Of a stretch of DNA of 64,000 nucleotides, positions 1-9,149 are shown piece after piece. How positions within the stretch are numbered: the first letter of the stretch is position 1; the number at the start of each line of letters is the position of its first letter. Source of the stretch: Aureibaculum luteum (lineage in GTDB: Bacteria > Bacteroidota > Bacteroidia > Flavobacteriales > Flavobacteriaceae); contig NZ_QRGD01000003.1 of NCBI RefSeq assembly GCF_003449015.1, positions 124,001 to 188,000 of the forward strand, in the 5' to 3' direction. The translations under genes and the position numbers were made by a program. The notes under the pieces are model-generated. The model was not told the DNA's origin. It searched no databases and saw only the letters and a list, made by a program, of their open reading frames with translations.

Positions 1-1064
1 TTAGATTTTTTTTATTAGGATTGTTATTCTCCATTTCCCTTAGCGGATTCGCCTCAGGCGAAGAAAAAACTGGGGACGAAAAGTTCGACCCTAAAGAAAT
101 GATTATGCATCACGTAAAGGATGCTCATAGTTTTCATCTTTGGGATTGGGACGGACACCCAGTTTCTATTTCCCTTCCTGTTATATTATGGACGGATAAT
201 GGATTGACTACTTTTATGTCATCTGAATTTCATCATGATAACTCAGGAACGCATATTGTTGAGAAGAATGGCGGTAAATTTGTTAATCTACATGAAAAAG
301 TATATCAGCTAAATGATGGTGAAACAACTGTTGCATTTGATGCTGAACACCATCCGACTAACGCCGTAAAACCTTATGATTTTTCCATTACTAGAAATGT
401 ATTTATGATGTGGGTTTCTGTATTGGTACTATTATTTATTTTTATTGGTGCTGCTAGACGTTATAAAAAATCTGAAAATTTTGTACCTAAAGGTATTGCA
501 AGTTTTGTAGAACCTTTAATCGTTTTTGTAAGAGATGAGATTGCCGTACCAATGATTGGCGAAAAAACATATAAAAGGTATATGCCTTATTTATTAACCA
601 TTTTCTTCTTTGTTTGGATTAATAATATATTTGGTTTAATACCTATTATAAACGGAGCTAACGTAAGTGGTAATATTGCATTTACCTTTACCCTTGCACT
701 ATTCACGTTTATTATTACAACTTTGGTAGGTAATAAAAATTATTGGAAACATATTTTCTGGATGCCGGGAGTTCCTGTACCCATGAAAATTTTCTTAATG
801 CCTATTGAACTAATAGGAATGATGGTGAAACCAATCTCATTAATGATTCGTTTGTTTGCTAACATTACAGCAGGTCACATTATTATATTAGCATTAATGT
901 CTTTAATATTCGTATTTAAATCAGTTGCTGTTGCACCTGTATCAATTGCTTTTGCATTATTTATTACGGTTATTGAGATTATAGTAACGGCTATTCAAGC
1001 CTACATATTTACAGTATTGTCTGCCCTTTATTTTGGTATGGCAACTGAAGAAGAAGAACATTAA
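1..1064 (+). CDS. atpB: ATP synthase Fo subunit a (5' end outside window)
   Basis: This is the proton-channel subunit a of the membrane Fo sector. The reading frame is open to the first base of the window. The visible residues begin inside a hydrophobic, signal-peptide-like stretch (FFLLGLLFSISLSGFASG), so the true ATG lies upstream and the TTG at 21 is unlikely to be the start. A histidine-rich, probably periplasmic N-terminal region (about 110 residues) is followed by five to six membrane segments. The family signature with the essential arginine is visible as LMIRLFAN, followed by AGHII. A long exported N-terminal extension is usual for Bacteroidota AtpB. It is the first visible gene of atpB-E-F-H-A-G, and 24 bases separate it from atpE. 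Identity is certain; only the start is missing. Confidence 0.96.
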   Translation, partial: RFFLLGLLFSISLSGFASGEEKTGDEKFDPKEMIMHHVKDAHSFHLWDWDGHPVSISLPVILWTDNGLTTFMSSEFHHDNSGTHIVEKNGGKFVNLHEKVYQLNDGETTVAFDAEHHPTNAVKPYDFSITRNVFMMWVSVLVLLFIFIGAARRYKKSENFVPKGIASFVEPLIVFVRDEIAVPMIGEKTYKRYMPYLLTIFFFVWINNIFGLIPIINGANVSGNIAFTFTLALFTFIITTLVGNKNYWKHIFWMPGVPVPMKIFLMPIELIGMMVKPISLMIRLFANITAGHIIILALMSLIFVFKSVAVAPVSIAFALFITVIEIIVTAIQAYIFTVLSALYFGMATEEEEH

Positions 1065-1085
1065 TAATTAATTTTAAATATTTAA

Positions 1086-1328
<243 letters not shown>

Positions 1329-1398
1329 AAAGAAATAAAAGTGTAACGGTTGGTTGCACTTTTATTTTTGTTTAAAATTAATATATAAAAAATATAAA

Positions 1399-1893
1399 AT
1401 GGATTTAGTAACTCCTGGATTAGGACTTGTTGTTTGGACTGGTATCACCTTTATTATTTTATTGATTATTCTTAGAAAATTTGCTTGGAAACCTATTTTA
1501 GGTGCAGTAGGCGAAAGAGAAGACTCTATAAAAAATGCTTTGTTAGAAGCTGATAAAGCTCGTCAAGAAATGGAAAATTTAAAATCTGATAATGAAAAGA
1601 TTTTAAAAGAAGCCCGTGCAGAAAGAGATGCTATGCTTAAAGATGCTCGTGAGATGAAAAATAATGTAATCTCTGAAGCTAAAGAAGAAGCGAAAACTCA
1701 AGCTAATAAAATTATAGAACAGGCTAAAACTAGTATCCAAAACGAAAAATTAGCAGCTATTACTGATTTAAAAAATCAAGTAGCTGATCTTTCAATAGGC
1801 ATTGCAGAAAAAGTCTTAAAAGAACAACTTTCAAACAAAGACAAACAGGAAAAGCTGGTTGAAAGTATGTTAAACGATGTAAAATTGAACTAG
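1399..1893 (+). CDS. atpF: ATP synthase Fo subunit b
   Basis: This is the peripheral-stalk subunit that holds F1 to Fo. One N-terminal membrane helix (about residues 7-26, GLGLVVWTGITFIILLIIL) is followed by the conserved RKFAWKPI junction. A long charged alpha-helical coiled coil rich in Glu, Lys and Ala runs to the end (164 residues). I place the start at the ATG at 1399 because the family begins with a short polar tail just before the helix. An upstream in-frame codon at 1354 would add 15 residues of non-conserved, AT-rich translation. The stop codon abuts the start of atpH with no gap, which suggests translational coupling. Confidence 0.94.
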   Translation: MDLVTPGLGLVVWTGITFIILLIILRKFAWKPILGAVGEREDSIKNALLEADKARQEMENLKSDNEKILKEARAERDAMLKDAREMKNNVISEAKEEAKTQANKIIEQAKTSIQNEKLAAITDLKNQVADLSIGIAEKVLKEQLSNKDKQEKLVESMLNDVKLN

Positions 1894-2448
1894 ATGAAGC
1901 ATTCAAGAGCTGCCATAAGATACGCCAAAGCTGTTTTAAGTCTATCGTTAGAATTAAAAAAAGCCGACACTATTAATGAAGATATGCAATCTATTGCTTC
2001 TACTATGGAGGGTAGTAAAGAATTGCAAATTATGTTGAGCAGTCCTGTAATAAAATCAAAAATTAAAAAATCTGCTTTGTTAGCAGTATTTAAAAATCTT
2101 GATAAAATATCAATCAGTTTAATTGATCAACTTATTGAGAATAAAAGATTACCTATATTATCGCAAATCGCAAAACAATACATACTAATTTACGACCTTC
2201 ATAAAGGTTCTGAAGTAGCAAAAGTTACTACGGCGATTCCTTTAACTAAAGCTTTAGAAGAAAAAATACTCATTAAGGTTAAAGAAATTGTAGGTAAAAA
2301 AGTTAGTATCGTAAATATTATTGATCCATCAATCATTGGGGGATTTATTTTACGTGTTGGCGATAAACAATTTGACGCTAGTATTACAGGAAAAATGAAT
2401 AATTTACGTAGAGAATTTGAACATAATCATTACGTACCAAAGTTATAA
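1894..2448 (+). CDS. atpH: ATP synthase F1 subunit delta
   Basis: The 184-residue OSCP/delta subunit links the F1 head to the b stalk. The N-terminal helical domain shows the family opening (SRAAIRYAKAVLSLS), and the C-terminal part has the conserved glycine-rich GGFILRVGDKQFDASI segment near residues 149-164. The length fits the family. The ATG follows the atpF stop directly, and atpA begins 14 bases after its stop, so it sits in the usual F-H-A order. Confidence 0.95.
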   Translation: MKHSRAAIRYAKAVLSLSLELKKADTINEDMQSIASTMEGSKELQIMLSSPVIKSKIKKSALLAVFKNLDKISISLIDQLIENKRLPILSQIAKQYILIYDLHKGSEVAKVTTAIPLTKALEEKILIKVKEIVGKKVSIVNIIDPSIIGGFILRVGDKQFDASITGKMNNLRREFEHNHYVPKL

Positions 2449-2462
2449 TAAAAATTAAATAA

Positions 2463-4040
2463 ATGGCAACAATTAATCCAGCTGAAGTATCAGCAATTTT
2501 AAAACAACAATTAGCAGGTTTTGATGGTAACGCTTCTTTAGATGAAGTAGGTACTGTTTTACAGATAGGTGATGGTATTGCTCGTGTTTACGGTCTAGCC
2601 AATGTACAATACGGTGAACTCGTAGAATTCGAAAACGGATTGGAAGGTATGGTACTTAACCTTGAAGAAGATAATGTTGGTGTTGTATTATTAGGAGACT
2701 CAACTGATATTAGAGAAGGAGCTACAGTAAAACGTACAGAAAGAATTTCTTCGTTAAGAGTTGGTGAAGGTATTGTAGGTAGAGTTGTAAACACTTTAGG
2801 TGAACCAATTGATGGTAAAGGACCTATTACAGGTGAGACTTACGAAATGCCATTAGAGCGTAAAGCTCCTGGTGTAATTTTCCGTGAGCCTGTTACTGAG
2901 CCTATGCAATCTGGTATTAAAGCTATTGATGCTATGATTCCTGTTGGTAGAGGTCAACGAGAACTTATTATTGGTGACCGTCAAACAGGAAAATCAACTG
3001 TTGCTTTAGATACGATCTTAAATCAAAAAGAATTTTTTGACGCTGGTGAGCCAGTATATTGTATTTATGTTGCTATAGGTCAAAAAGGATCTAACGTAGC
3101 GGCTATTGCAAATATGTTAGAAGAACGTGGTGCATTAGCGTATACAACTATTGTAGCTGCAAATGCTTCTGACCCTGCACCTATGCAAGTATATGCTCCA
3201 ATGGCAGGTGCTGCAATTGGTGAATTTTTTAGAGATACTGGTCGTCCTGCATTAATTGTTTTTGATGATTTATCTAAACAAGCCGTTGCGTATCGTGAGA
3301 TTTCTTTATTATTAAGAAGACCACCGGGACGTGAAGCTTATCCTGGTGATGTATTTTATTTACACTCAAGATTATTAGAACGTGCTGCAAAAGTGATCAA
3401 TGATGATACTATTGCACAGCAAATGAATGACATACCTGATTCTATAAAACATTTAGTAAAAGGTGGTGGTTCTTTAACGGCATTACCTATTATTGAAACT
3501 CAAGCAGGTGATGTTTCTGCTTATATACCAACAAACGTAATTTCTATTACGGATGGACAAATTTTCTTAGAATCTGATTTATTTAATTCAGGTGTTAGAC
3601 CAGCAATAAACGTAGGTATTTCTGTATCTCGTGTGGGTGGTAATGCTCAGATTAAATCAATGAAAAAAGTAGCAGGTACTTTAAAACTAGATCAAGCACA
3701 ATATCGTGAATTGGAAGCTTTTGCAAAATTTGGTTCTGATTTAGATGCTGCAACAATGAATGTAATTGAAAAAGGTAAACGTAATGTTGAGATTTTAAAA
3801 CAAGCTCAAAACGATCCTTTTACTGTTGAAGATCAAGTTGCAATTATCTATGCTGGTTCTAAAAACTTATTAAGAAATGTACCCGTTGAAAAAGTAAAAG
3901 AATTTGAAAAAGATTTTTTATACTTTTTAAACACTAAACATAGAGATACTTTAGATACTTTAAAAGCAGGTAAATTAACTGAAGATGCAATTTCAGTTAT
4001 TGAAAATGCTGCTAAAGAATTATCAGAAAAATACATTTAA
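2463..4040 (+). CDS. atpA: ATP synthase F1 subunit alpha
   Basis: The 525-residue non-catalytic nucleotide-binding subunit of the F1 hexamer. It has an N-terminal beta-barrel, a RecA-like core with Walker [10 protein letters not shown] (residues 171-179), and the conserved signature around [14 protein letters not shown]. The C-terminal helical bundle ends in YI. Full length for the family. A perfect palindrome, not a simple short spacer, separates it from atpG. The catalytic beta partner (atpD) and epsilon (atpC) do not follow here and must be encoded elsewhere, a split known from other Bacteroidota. Confidence 0.98.
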   Translation: MATINPAEVSAILKQQLAGFDGNASLDEVGTVLQIGDGIARVYGLANVQYGELVEFENGLEGMVLNLEEDNVGVVLLGDSTDIREGATVKRTERISSLRVGEGIVGRVVNTLGEPIDGKGPITGETYEMPLERKAPGVIFREPVTEPMQSGIKAIDAMIPVGRGQRELIIGDRQTGKSTVALDTILNQKEFFDAGEPVYCIYVAIGQKGSNVAAIANMLEERGALAYTTIVAANASDPAPMQVYAPMAGAAIGEFFRDTGRPALIVFDDLSKQAVAYREISLLLRRPPGREAYPGDVFYLHSRLLERAAKVINDDTIAQQMNDIPDSIKHLVKGGGSLTALPIIETQAGDVSAYIPTNVISITDGQIFLESDLFNSGVRPAINVGISVSRVGGNAQIKSMKKVAGTLKLDQAQYRELEAFAKFGSDLDAATMNVIEKGKRNVEILKQAQNDPFTVEDQVAIIYAGSKNLLRNVPVEKVKEFEKDFLYFLNTKHRDTLDTLKAGKLTEDAISVIENAAKELSEKYI

Positions 4041-4050
4041 TTAGAGATGT

Positions 4051-4090
4051 GTATTAAGTAGTAAGATGCTAGCATCTTACTACTTAATAC
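4051..4090. repeat. Perfect 40-bp palindrome between atpA and atpG
   Basis: The arm GTATTAAGTAGTAAGATGCT (4051-4070) is followed with no loop by its exact reverse complement (4071-4090). It starts 10 bases after the atpA stop and ends 24 bases before the atpG ATG. In RNA it would form an almost uninterrupted hairpin inside the operon. The sequence after it is only partly T-rich (CTTTATACTTTG). It could be an RNA-processing or stability element, a partial terminator that lowers atpG expression, or a protein site; the sequence alone does not decide. Confidence 0.9.
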
Positions 4091-4114
4091 CTTTATACTT
4101 TGTACTAAAAACAA

Positions 4115-4975
4115 ATGGCAAATTTAAAAGAAATACGAAACAGAATTTCATCTATTGGTTCAACCATGCAAATTACGAGTGCCATGAAAATGGTATCTGC
4201 TGCAAAATTGAAAAAAGCCCAAGATGCAATTACTGCTATGCGTCCTTATTCCAATAAATTAACTGAATTGCTACAAAGTTTAAGTGCTACCTTAGAAGGT
4301 GATGTTGGAAGCGTTTATGCTCAAAAAAGAGAGGTGAAAAAGGTGCTTTTAGTTGTGGTAACTTCCAATAGAGGTCTTTGTGGTGCATTCAATACTTCTG
4401 TAATAAAAAAAGCTCTTGATATTATTCATACTACGTATGCTAATCAAAAAGTGGATGTTATAACTATTGGTAAAAAAGCAAATGATTTATTGTCAAAAAA
4501 ACATAATGTAGTTGCTAATCATAGTGATTTATTTGACGACTTAACATTTGACAATACTGCGAAAATTGCAGAATCTTTAATGGAGCAATATTCTGACGGA
4601 TCTTATGACCGTATAGAAATTGTCTACAACAGATTTAAAAACGCAGCAACACAAATTACGACTAACGAACAGTTTTTACCAATTGTTTCTGAAGTTAGTA
4701 ATGAAAATGTGAATTTAGATTATATTTTTGAACCTTCTAAAATTGAAATTGTTGAAGGTTTAATTCCTAAATCATTAAAAACACAATTGTATAAATCCGT
4801 AAGAGATTCTTATGCATCAGAACATGGTGCTCGTATGACAGCCATGCATAAAGCAACTGATAATGCGACTGAATTACGTGACGAATTGAAATTGACATAT
4901 AATAAAGCACGTCAAGCAGCTATTACTAACGAAATTTTAGAAATTGTTGGTGGAGCCGAAGCGTTGAACAATTAG
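4115..4975 (+). CDS. atpG: ATP synthase F1 subunit gamma
   Basis: The 286-residue central-stalk subunit. The family's N-terminal helix is plain (NLKEIRNRISSIGSTMQITSA, with the MKMVSAAKL segment after it), as is the C-terminal helix (ARMTAMHKATDNA followed by YNKARQAAITNEI). These two helices form the rotating coiled coil. Length is normal. It is the last gene of this ATP synthase cluster; a terminator hairpin lies about 105 bases downstream. The last six codons and stop appear a second time 34 bases after the gene. Confidence 0.97.
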   Translation: MANLKEIRNRISSIGSTMQITSAMKMVSAAKLKKAQDAITAMRPYSNKLTELLQSLSATLEGDVGSVYAQKREVKKVLLVVVTSNRGLCGAFNTSVIKKALDIIHTTYANQKVDVITIGKKANDLLSKKHNVVANHSDLFDDLTFDNTAKIAESLMEQYSDGSYDRIEIVYNRFKNAATQITTNEQFLPIVSEVSNENVNLDYIFEPSKIEIVEGLIPKSLKTQLYKSVRDSYASEHGARMTAMHKATDNATELRDELKLTYNKARQAAITNEILEIVGGAEALNN

Positions 4976-5030
4976 ACGAAGCGATAGCGAAGTCAAATAT
5001 TTAAACAGTGCAGAAGCACTAAATAATTAA
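4955..5030 (+). repeat. Duplicated atpG 3' end
   Basis: The last codons of atpG (4955-4975) encode AEALNN-stop. A second stretch at 5010-5030 also encodes AEALNN-stop. The two 21-base copies match at 15 positions and all six differences are synonymous. The offset is 55 bases, so the second copy is out of frame with the gene. It may be the relic of an older gene end after a downstream insertion or duplication. The stretch is short and chance cannot be excluded. Confidence 0.5.
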
Positions 5031-5080
5031 GCGTAGCTAAATTTCTTTATTACTGCGGAAACTGATTAATAACTTTTACA

Positions 5081-5111
5081 AACACCCGAAGATTTAATAT
5101 CTTTGGGTGTT
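5081..5111 (+). terminator. Intrinsic terminator of the atp cluster
   Basis: The arms AACACCCGAAGAT and ATCTTTGGGTGTT pair over 13 bases with one G-T pair around a 5-base loop, followed by a T-rich run. It sits 105 bases after atpG and overlaps an in-frame GTG (5107) of the next reading frame, which supports the ATG at 5125 as that gene's real start. Confidence 0.85.
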
Positions 5112-5124
5112 TTTATTTATAAGC

Positions 5125-6069
5125 ATGACACAAAAAGTATTATTTCTTGATAGCAACCATCCGCTACTAAAAAAAGGTCTAGAAAATTTAGGCTATATCT
5201 GTGACGAAGATTTTACTTCCTCAAAAGAAAGTATTGAAACCAAAATAAAAGAGTACCAAGGTTTGGTTATTAGAAGTCGTTTTACAATCGATAAAAAATT
5301 TATTGATAGCACTGAAAATTTAAAGTTTATAGCAAGAGTTGGTGCTGGATTGGAAAATATTGATGTTAACTATGCTAAATCAAAAAACATTGTACTCGTA
5401 GCCGCCCCAGAAGGCAATAGAAATGCCGTTGGTGAACATGCTTTAGGTATGTTACTTTCTTTATTTAACAAACTTAATAAAGCAGATAGAGAAGTAAGAC
5501 AAGGAAAATGGCTTCGTGAAGATAACCGTGGTTTGGAACTAGATGGTAAAACTGTCGGCATTATAGGTTATGGAAATATGGGCAAAGCTTTTGCTAAAAA
5601 ACTACAAGGATTTGATATAGAAGTCCTTTGCTACGATATTAAACCTAATGTTGGTGATAACAATTGCAAACAAGTCACCTTAGCTGAATTTCAAGCGAAA
5701 ACTGACGTTATTAGTTTACACACACCACAAACGCCATTAACTCTTAATATGGTGAATAAAGATTTTATTAACGCCTTTCAAAAGCCGGTCTGGTTTATAA
5801 ATACTGCCAGAGGGAAAAGTGTAGTTACTAAAGATTTGGTAGATGCCTTAAAATCAGGTAAAATTTTAGGAGCAGGATTAGATGTCTTAGAATATGAAAA
5901 ATCATCTTTTGAAAATTTATTTACTGATAAAAACATGCCCGAAGCCTTTCAATATTTGATTGAAGCAGAAAATGTGATTCTATCACCCCATGTTGCCGGC
6001 TGGACATTTGAAAGTAATGAAAAGTTAGCACAAACCATAGTTGATAAGGTCGAAGCAAATTTTTCATAA
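5125..6069 (+). CDS. D-2-hydroxyacid dehydrogenase (phosphoglycerate dehydrogenase-like)
   Basis: An NAD-dependent oxidoreductase of 314 residues. It has split N- and C-terminal catalytic halves around a Rossmann domain with GYGNMG at residues 149-154 and the acidic NAD-binding Asp of LCYD at about 171. The family's catalytic Arg (INTARG, R229), Glu (near residues 256-258) and His (SPHVAG, H289) are present. It is shorter than ACT-domain SerA proteins, as in many Bacteroidota homologues. The likely role is 3-phosphoglycerate oxidation for serine synthesis, but glycerate or hydroxypyruvate specificity cannot be excluded. The ATG at 5125 is chosen because an upstream GTG lies inside a terminator hairpin. 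Confidence 0.85.
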   Translation: MTQKVLFLDSNHPLLKKGLENLGYICDEDFTSSKESIETKIKEYQGLVIRSRFTIDKKFIDSTENLKFIARVGAGLENIDVNYAKSKNIVLVAAPEGNRNAVGEHALGMLLSLFNKLNKADREVRQGKWLREDNRGLELDGKTVGIIGYGNMGKAFAKKLQGFDIEVLCYDIKPNVGDNNCKQVTLAEFQAKTDVISLHTPQTPLTLNMVNKDFINAFQKPVWFINTARGKSVVTKDLVDALKSGKILGAGLDVLEYEKSSFENLFTDKNMPEAFQYLIEAENVILSPHVAGWTFESNEKLAQTIVDKVEANFS

Positions 6070-6100
6070 CTTGTACGCTATTTATGATTAACAACTTATT

Positions 6101-6556
6101 ATGAATTATAAAGCCAATTCGGTTGAAGATTATATCGACCAAATACCAGAAAACAGAAAAGAACCTCTTAAAAAATTAAGGCAAGTTTTATTAAAAAATC
6201 TACCAAAAGGGTTTGAAGAAGGAATTAATTATAAAATGATTGGGTATTACATTCCACATTCTATCTATCCCAATGGTTATCATTGCGACCCAAAATTGCC
6301 CTTACCTTTTATAAATTTAGCATCACAGAAAAATTCAATCAACTTATATCATAGTGGTATTTATGCTAAAAAAGAGCTGCTTGATTGGTTTGTTTCTGAA
6401 TACCCCAACTATTGTAAACGAAAATTAGATATGGGTAAAAGTTGTATACGGTTTAAGAACACCAATGAAATTCCCTATGAACTTATTGGAAAATTAGCTA
6501 AGAAAATGACTGTTGATGAGTGGATAAAAACTTATGAAAATACAATAAATAAATAA
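6101..6556 (+). CDS. DUF1801 domain protein
   Basis: A 151-residue cytosolic protein with the DUF1801/YdhG-like pattern: an N-terminal YIDQIPENRKEPLKKLR helix, the central EGINYKMIGYYIP segment with aromatic residues, and a C-terminal MTVDEWIKTYE helix. The biochemical role of this family is not established. It lies 31 bases after the dehydrogenase on the same strand, so it may be cotranscribed. An imperfect inverted repeat follows it (arms at 6563-6574 and 6605-6616, 11 of 12 pairs, loop of 30). Confidence 0.8.
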   Translation: MNYKANSVEDYIDQIPENRKEPLKKLRQVLLKNLPKGFEEGINYKMIGYYIPHSIYPNGYHCDPKLPLPFINLASQKNSINLYHSGIYAKKELLDWFVSEYPNYCKRKLDMGKSCIRFKNTNEIPYELIGKLAKKMTVDEWIKTYENTINK

Positions 6557-6649
6557 TATTATGAAATGCCATAACCAAAGTTTAGAAAACTAAGGAAATG
6601 ATAATTATGGCATTCCATCTGACAAATTAATACTATTAAAACACAACAG

Positions 6650-7036
6650 ATGAAAAACAGAGTAACAGGTATTGGCGGTATATTCTTTAAAACTGATGAC
6701 CCAAATGCGACAAAAGACTGGTATAACAAACATTTAGGATTTAATACAGATGATTGGGGTTGTACATTTTGGTGGAAAGATGCTGCTGGGAATAAATGCT
6801 CTACACAATGGAGTCCTTTTAAGCAAGACTCGAATTATTTTGAGCCTTCTAAAAAAGACTTTATGCTTAACTATAGGGTAGAAAACTTAGTTGAATTACT
6901 GGATGAACTTAAAAAAGAAGGCGTTACAGTCATTGACAAAATAGAGGAATTTGAATATGGAAAGTTTGGTTGGATTCTCGATTTAGATGGTAATAAAATT
7001 GAACTTTGGGAACCGAAAGATGCAGCATTTTTATAA
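6650..7036 (+). CDS. VOC-superfamily (glyoxalase/bleomycin-resistance-like) protein
   Basis: A 128-residue single-module vicinal-oxygen-chelate protein. The paired beta-alpha-beta-beta-beta units are visible: VTGIGGIFFKTDDPNATKDW...HLGF at the N-terminus, and the C-terminal ILDLDGNKIELWEP with the family's metal-ligand glutamate. The substrate cannot be told from sequence; this subfamily is common in Bacteroidota and is often annotated only as VOC. It begins 94 bases after the DUF1801 gene and ends 30 bases before the TauE/SafE gene. Confidence 0.85.
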   Translation: MKNRVTGIGGIFFKTDDPNATKDWYNKHLGFNTDDWGCTFWWKDAAGNKCSTQWSPFKQDSNYFEPSKKDFMLNYRVENLVELLDELKKEGVTVIDKIEEFEYGKFGWILDLDGNKIELWEPKDAAFL

Positions 7037-7066
7037 ATCGATTACCAAAATGAACTTTTTCAATTA

Positions 7067-7831
7067 ATGTCGTACCTCAAAATTATTAATGCTTATCAAC
7101 TGTCCGCACAACAATGGATCTTTATACTGTTAGCCGTATTTTTATTAGGTTTATCTAAATCTGGTATTAAAGGTATTGGTATTCTTAATGTAGTAATTCT
7201 AGCATTTGTATTTGGCGAAAAAGCCTCGACTGGTGTATTGTTGCCAATGCTCATATTTGCTGATATATTCGCTGTAATATATTATAATAGACATGCCAAT
7301 TGGACATATATAAAAAAACTATTACCATGGATGGTCGTTGGAGTTCTTGTGGGTGTATGGGTTGGAAATGATATTTCTGAATTGCTTTTTAAAAGACTGA
7401 TGGCTATCATTATTATAACTTCTGTGCTTATTTTATTTTATAATGAAAAAAGAAAGTCTTCAACAATCCCCACACATATTGCTTTTTCCAGTTCTGCAGG
7501 TTTTTTAGCGGGATTTACAACCATGATAGGTAATTTAGCTGGACCAATATCAAATATATATTTTCTAGCTATTAAACTGCCTAAAAATGAATTTATAGGT
7601 ACAGCAGCTTGGCTGTTTTTTATAATAAATGTTTTTAAATTACCGTTTCACTTTTTTGTATGGAAAACGGTTACGAAAGAATCACTGGTTTTAAACTCCA
7701 TTCTTATACCTGCTGTAGTTTTAGGATTTTTTATAGGTGTGATGATTGTTAAAAAAATATCTAACCTAAATTATAGAAAATTTATTCTCATTGTAACGAC
7801 AATAGGAGCTTTGGTAATGTTATTTAAATAA
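7067..7831 (+). CDS. TauE/SafE-family (TSUP) membrane permease
   Basis: A 254-residue integral membrane protein with about eight predicted helices and the TSUP family's two homologous halves. The first conserved motif (LLGLSKSGIKGIG) and the second (AGFTTMIGNLAGPI) are both clear. Family members export or import sulfite, sulfoacetate or other small anions. Nothing nearby points to sulfur metabolism, so the substrate is open. The stop is only 2 bases from the stop of the convergent peptidase gene, leaving no room for a separate terminator. Confidence 0.87.
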   Translation: MSYLKIINAYQLSAQQWIFILLAVFLLGLSKSGIKGIGILNVVILAFVFGEKASTGVLLPMLIFADIFAVIYYNRHANWTYIKKLLPWMVVGVLVGVWVGNDISELLFKRLMAIIIITSVLILFYNEKRKSSTIPTHIAFSSSAGFLAGFTTMIGNLAGPISNIYFLAIKLPKNEFIGTAAWLFFIINVFKLPFHFFVWKTVTKESLVLNSILIPAVVLGFFIGVMIVKKISNLNYRKFILIVTTIGALVMLFK

Positions 7832-7833
7832 AC

Positions 7834-8592
7834 CTAAGCGGAACGCCTAGAAGACATTTTCAATGTATCTAAATTCATCATTTGCTTCACCATCTTGTAC
7901 ACTTCTGGCAATTTTTGATTGAACTCATGTGGTGTTTCAAAGAAATGCTCAACCACTACAGATAAAAACTCAAACTGATTCTTAAAACCATATTGTCTTA
8001 AATAACCTGACTTTACAATTTTTCGTTGTAATTTTTTATCTTTCATTCTATCTAATAATGCAGTAAAATGATCTAAAAACACAACTGAAGTAAAACTACT
8101 TTCTTTTAAAAAACTAAAATGCATAGCATGGGTTAATTCATGCAGACCTAAATTTAAATTGTTTTCTTCAATTTCTATTCCATCCATAAAATTATCCCAA
8201 GAAAAAACAATTGTACCCAATCTTGGGTTCGTTTCTCCTTGATGACGTCTATTGGTTACTTTAGAAACATAATTTTCAGGATAAATAACTATATTATCAA
8301 ACTGAGAAAACAAGTATCTTCTCATTCCAAAAGTTAACATTACCGCAGTAGAGGCAATTAATAATTCCATTTTTTTTGTTATTTTAATACCATCGCGTCC
8401 AATGAAATTGTGAGCTTCAATAAATTTTAATACTCTATGTTCAAAACAACGTTTATCAATAATAGATAAATTATTATAAAAAGGGAAATTATCGGCAATA
8501 ATAGCCCTCTGTGCTCCAAACATAAAATTTGGAAAAAGCACAAAACGGTTCAAATTAGTTGCACCAAAGACAAGGCTTACAAGTTCTATCAA
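7834..8592 (-). CDS. Zinc-dependent peptidase of the MtfA/M90 family
   Basis: A protein of up to 252 residues with the metallopeptidase motif HELTH at residues 151-155 and a downstream EFLSVVVEHFFE segment providing the probable third zinc ligand. The stretch KMELLIASTAVMLTFGM is typical of Bacteroidota MtfA homologues. E. coli MtfA binds the Mlc repressor; whether that applies here is unknown. The start is uncertain: the frame opens with TTG at 8592, the first ATG is at 8523 (residue 24), and the frame closes upstream at 8626-8628 without an ATG. The conserved family region begins after residue 35, so either start is possible. Confidence 0.82.
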   Translation of the reverse strand: MIELVSLVFGATNLNRFVLFPNFMFGAQRAIIADNFPFYNNLSIIDKRCFEHRVLKFIEAHNFIGRDGIKITKKMELLIASTAVMLTFGMRRYLFSQFDNIVIYPENYVSKVTNRRHQGETNPRLGTIVFSWDNFMDGIEIEENNLNLGLHELTHAMHFSFLKESSFTSVVFLDHFTALLDRMKDKKLQRKIVKSGYLRQYGFKNQFEFLSVVVEHFFETPHEFNQKLPEVYKMVKQMMNLDTLKMSSRRSA

Positions 8593-8732
8593 AATAGTTG
8601 TTTTTAAATAGCAATTTCTTCTAAATTAACCCATAGCATAGCGTTAACTTTTAAAGTATTCTTTCTTTTCTACCGCTATAATACGACTATTTTAGCAAAA
8701 AAGAGTGCTTTTTTCTAAGTTTCACATCCTTA

Positions 8733-9149
8733 TTAGCATCTATCAACCAAATATTTTAACAAATCTGTAGTGGTAACTATGCCCACTAATTGATCATTAT
8801 CTACCACGGGCAGAGCATGAAATTCTTTGTTAATTAATAACGATGCCACATCTTTAATTATGGTTTCGGAAGAAACTATTACTGGATTATTAGCCATAAT
8901 TTGACCTACAGAAAGCATGCTATAAATTGAATCATCAATAGATTCATTATCATCATAATTATCAGCAAAACTAATTCGAGATAAATCAGTCAAACTTAAC
9001 ATGCCAACAATTTTTTTGTTTTTTACTACAGGTGCATGTCTAATTTTATGTTCTTTGAATAATTTATCAGCTTCTGGTAATTTTGCATTTTGTTTGATGA
9101 CAACTACATTTTGTGTCATAATTCTAGATACAGGTTCTTTATGTTTCAT
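8733..9149 (-). CDS. Twin CBS-domain protein
   Basis: A 138-residue protein made almost wholly of two CBS modules (about residues 5-60 and 75-135). Each shows the usual core: MTQNVVVI with HAPVVKNKKIVGMLSLTDL in the first, and NNPVIVSSE with HALPVVDNDQLVGIVTTTDLL in the second. CBS pairs form a Bateman module that binds adenosine nucleotides. With no attached enzyme domain, it is probably a small energy-sensing or regulatory protein. It is flanked by non-coding DNA on both sides and is likely monocistronic. Confidence 0.88.
   Translation of the reverse strand: MKHKEPVSRIMTQNVVVIKQNAKLPEADKLFKEHKIRHAPVVKNKKIVGMLSLTDLSRISFADNYDDNESIDDSIYSMLSVGQIMANNPVIVSSETIIKDVASLLINKEFHALPVVDNDQLVGIVTTTDLLKYLVDRC

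Noticed and set aside
4066-4257. Plus-strand frame of 63 residues overlapping the start of atpG
   Set aside because: It lies in another frame of a certain gene and crosses the 40-bp palindrome; no protein features.
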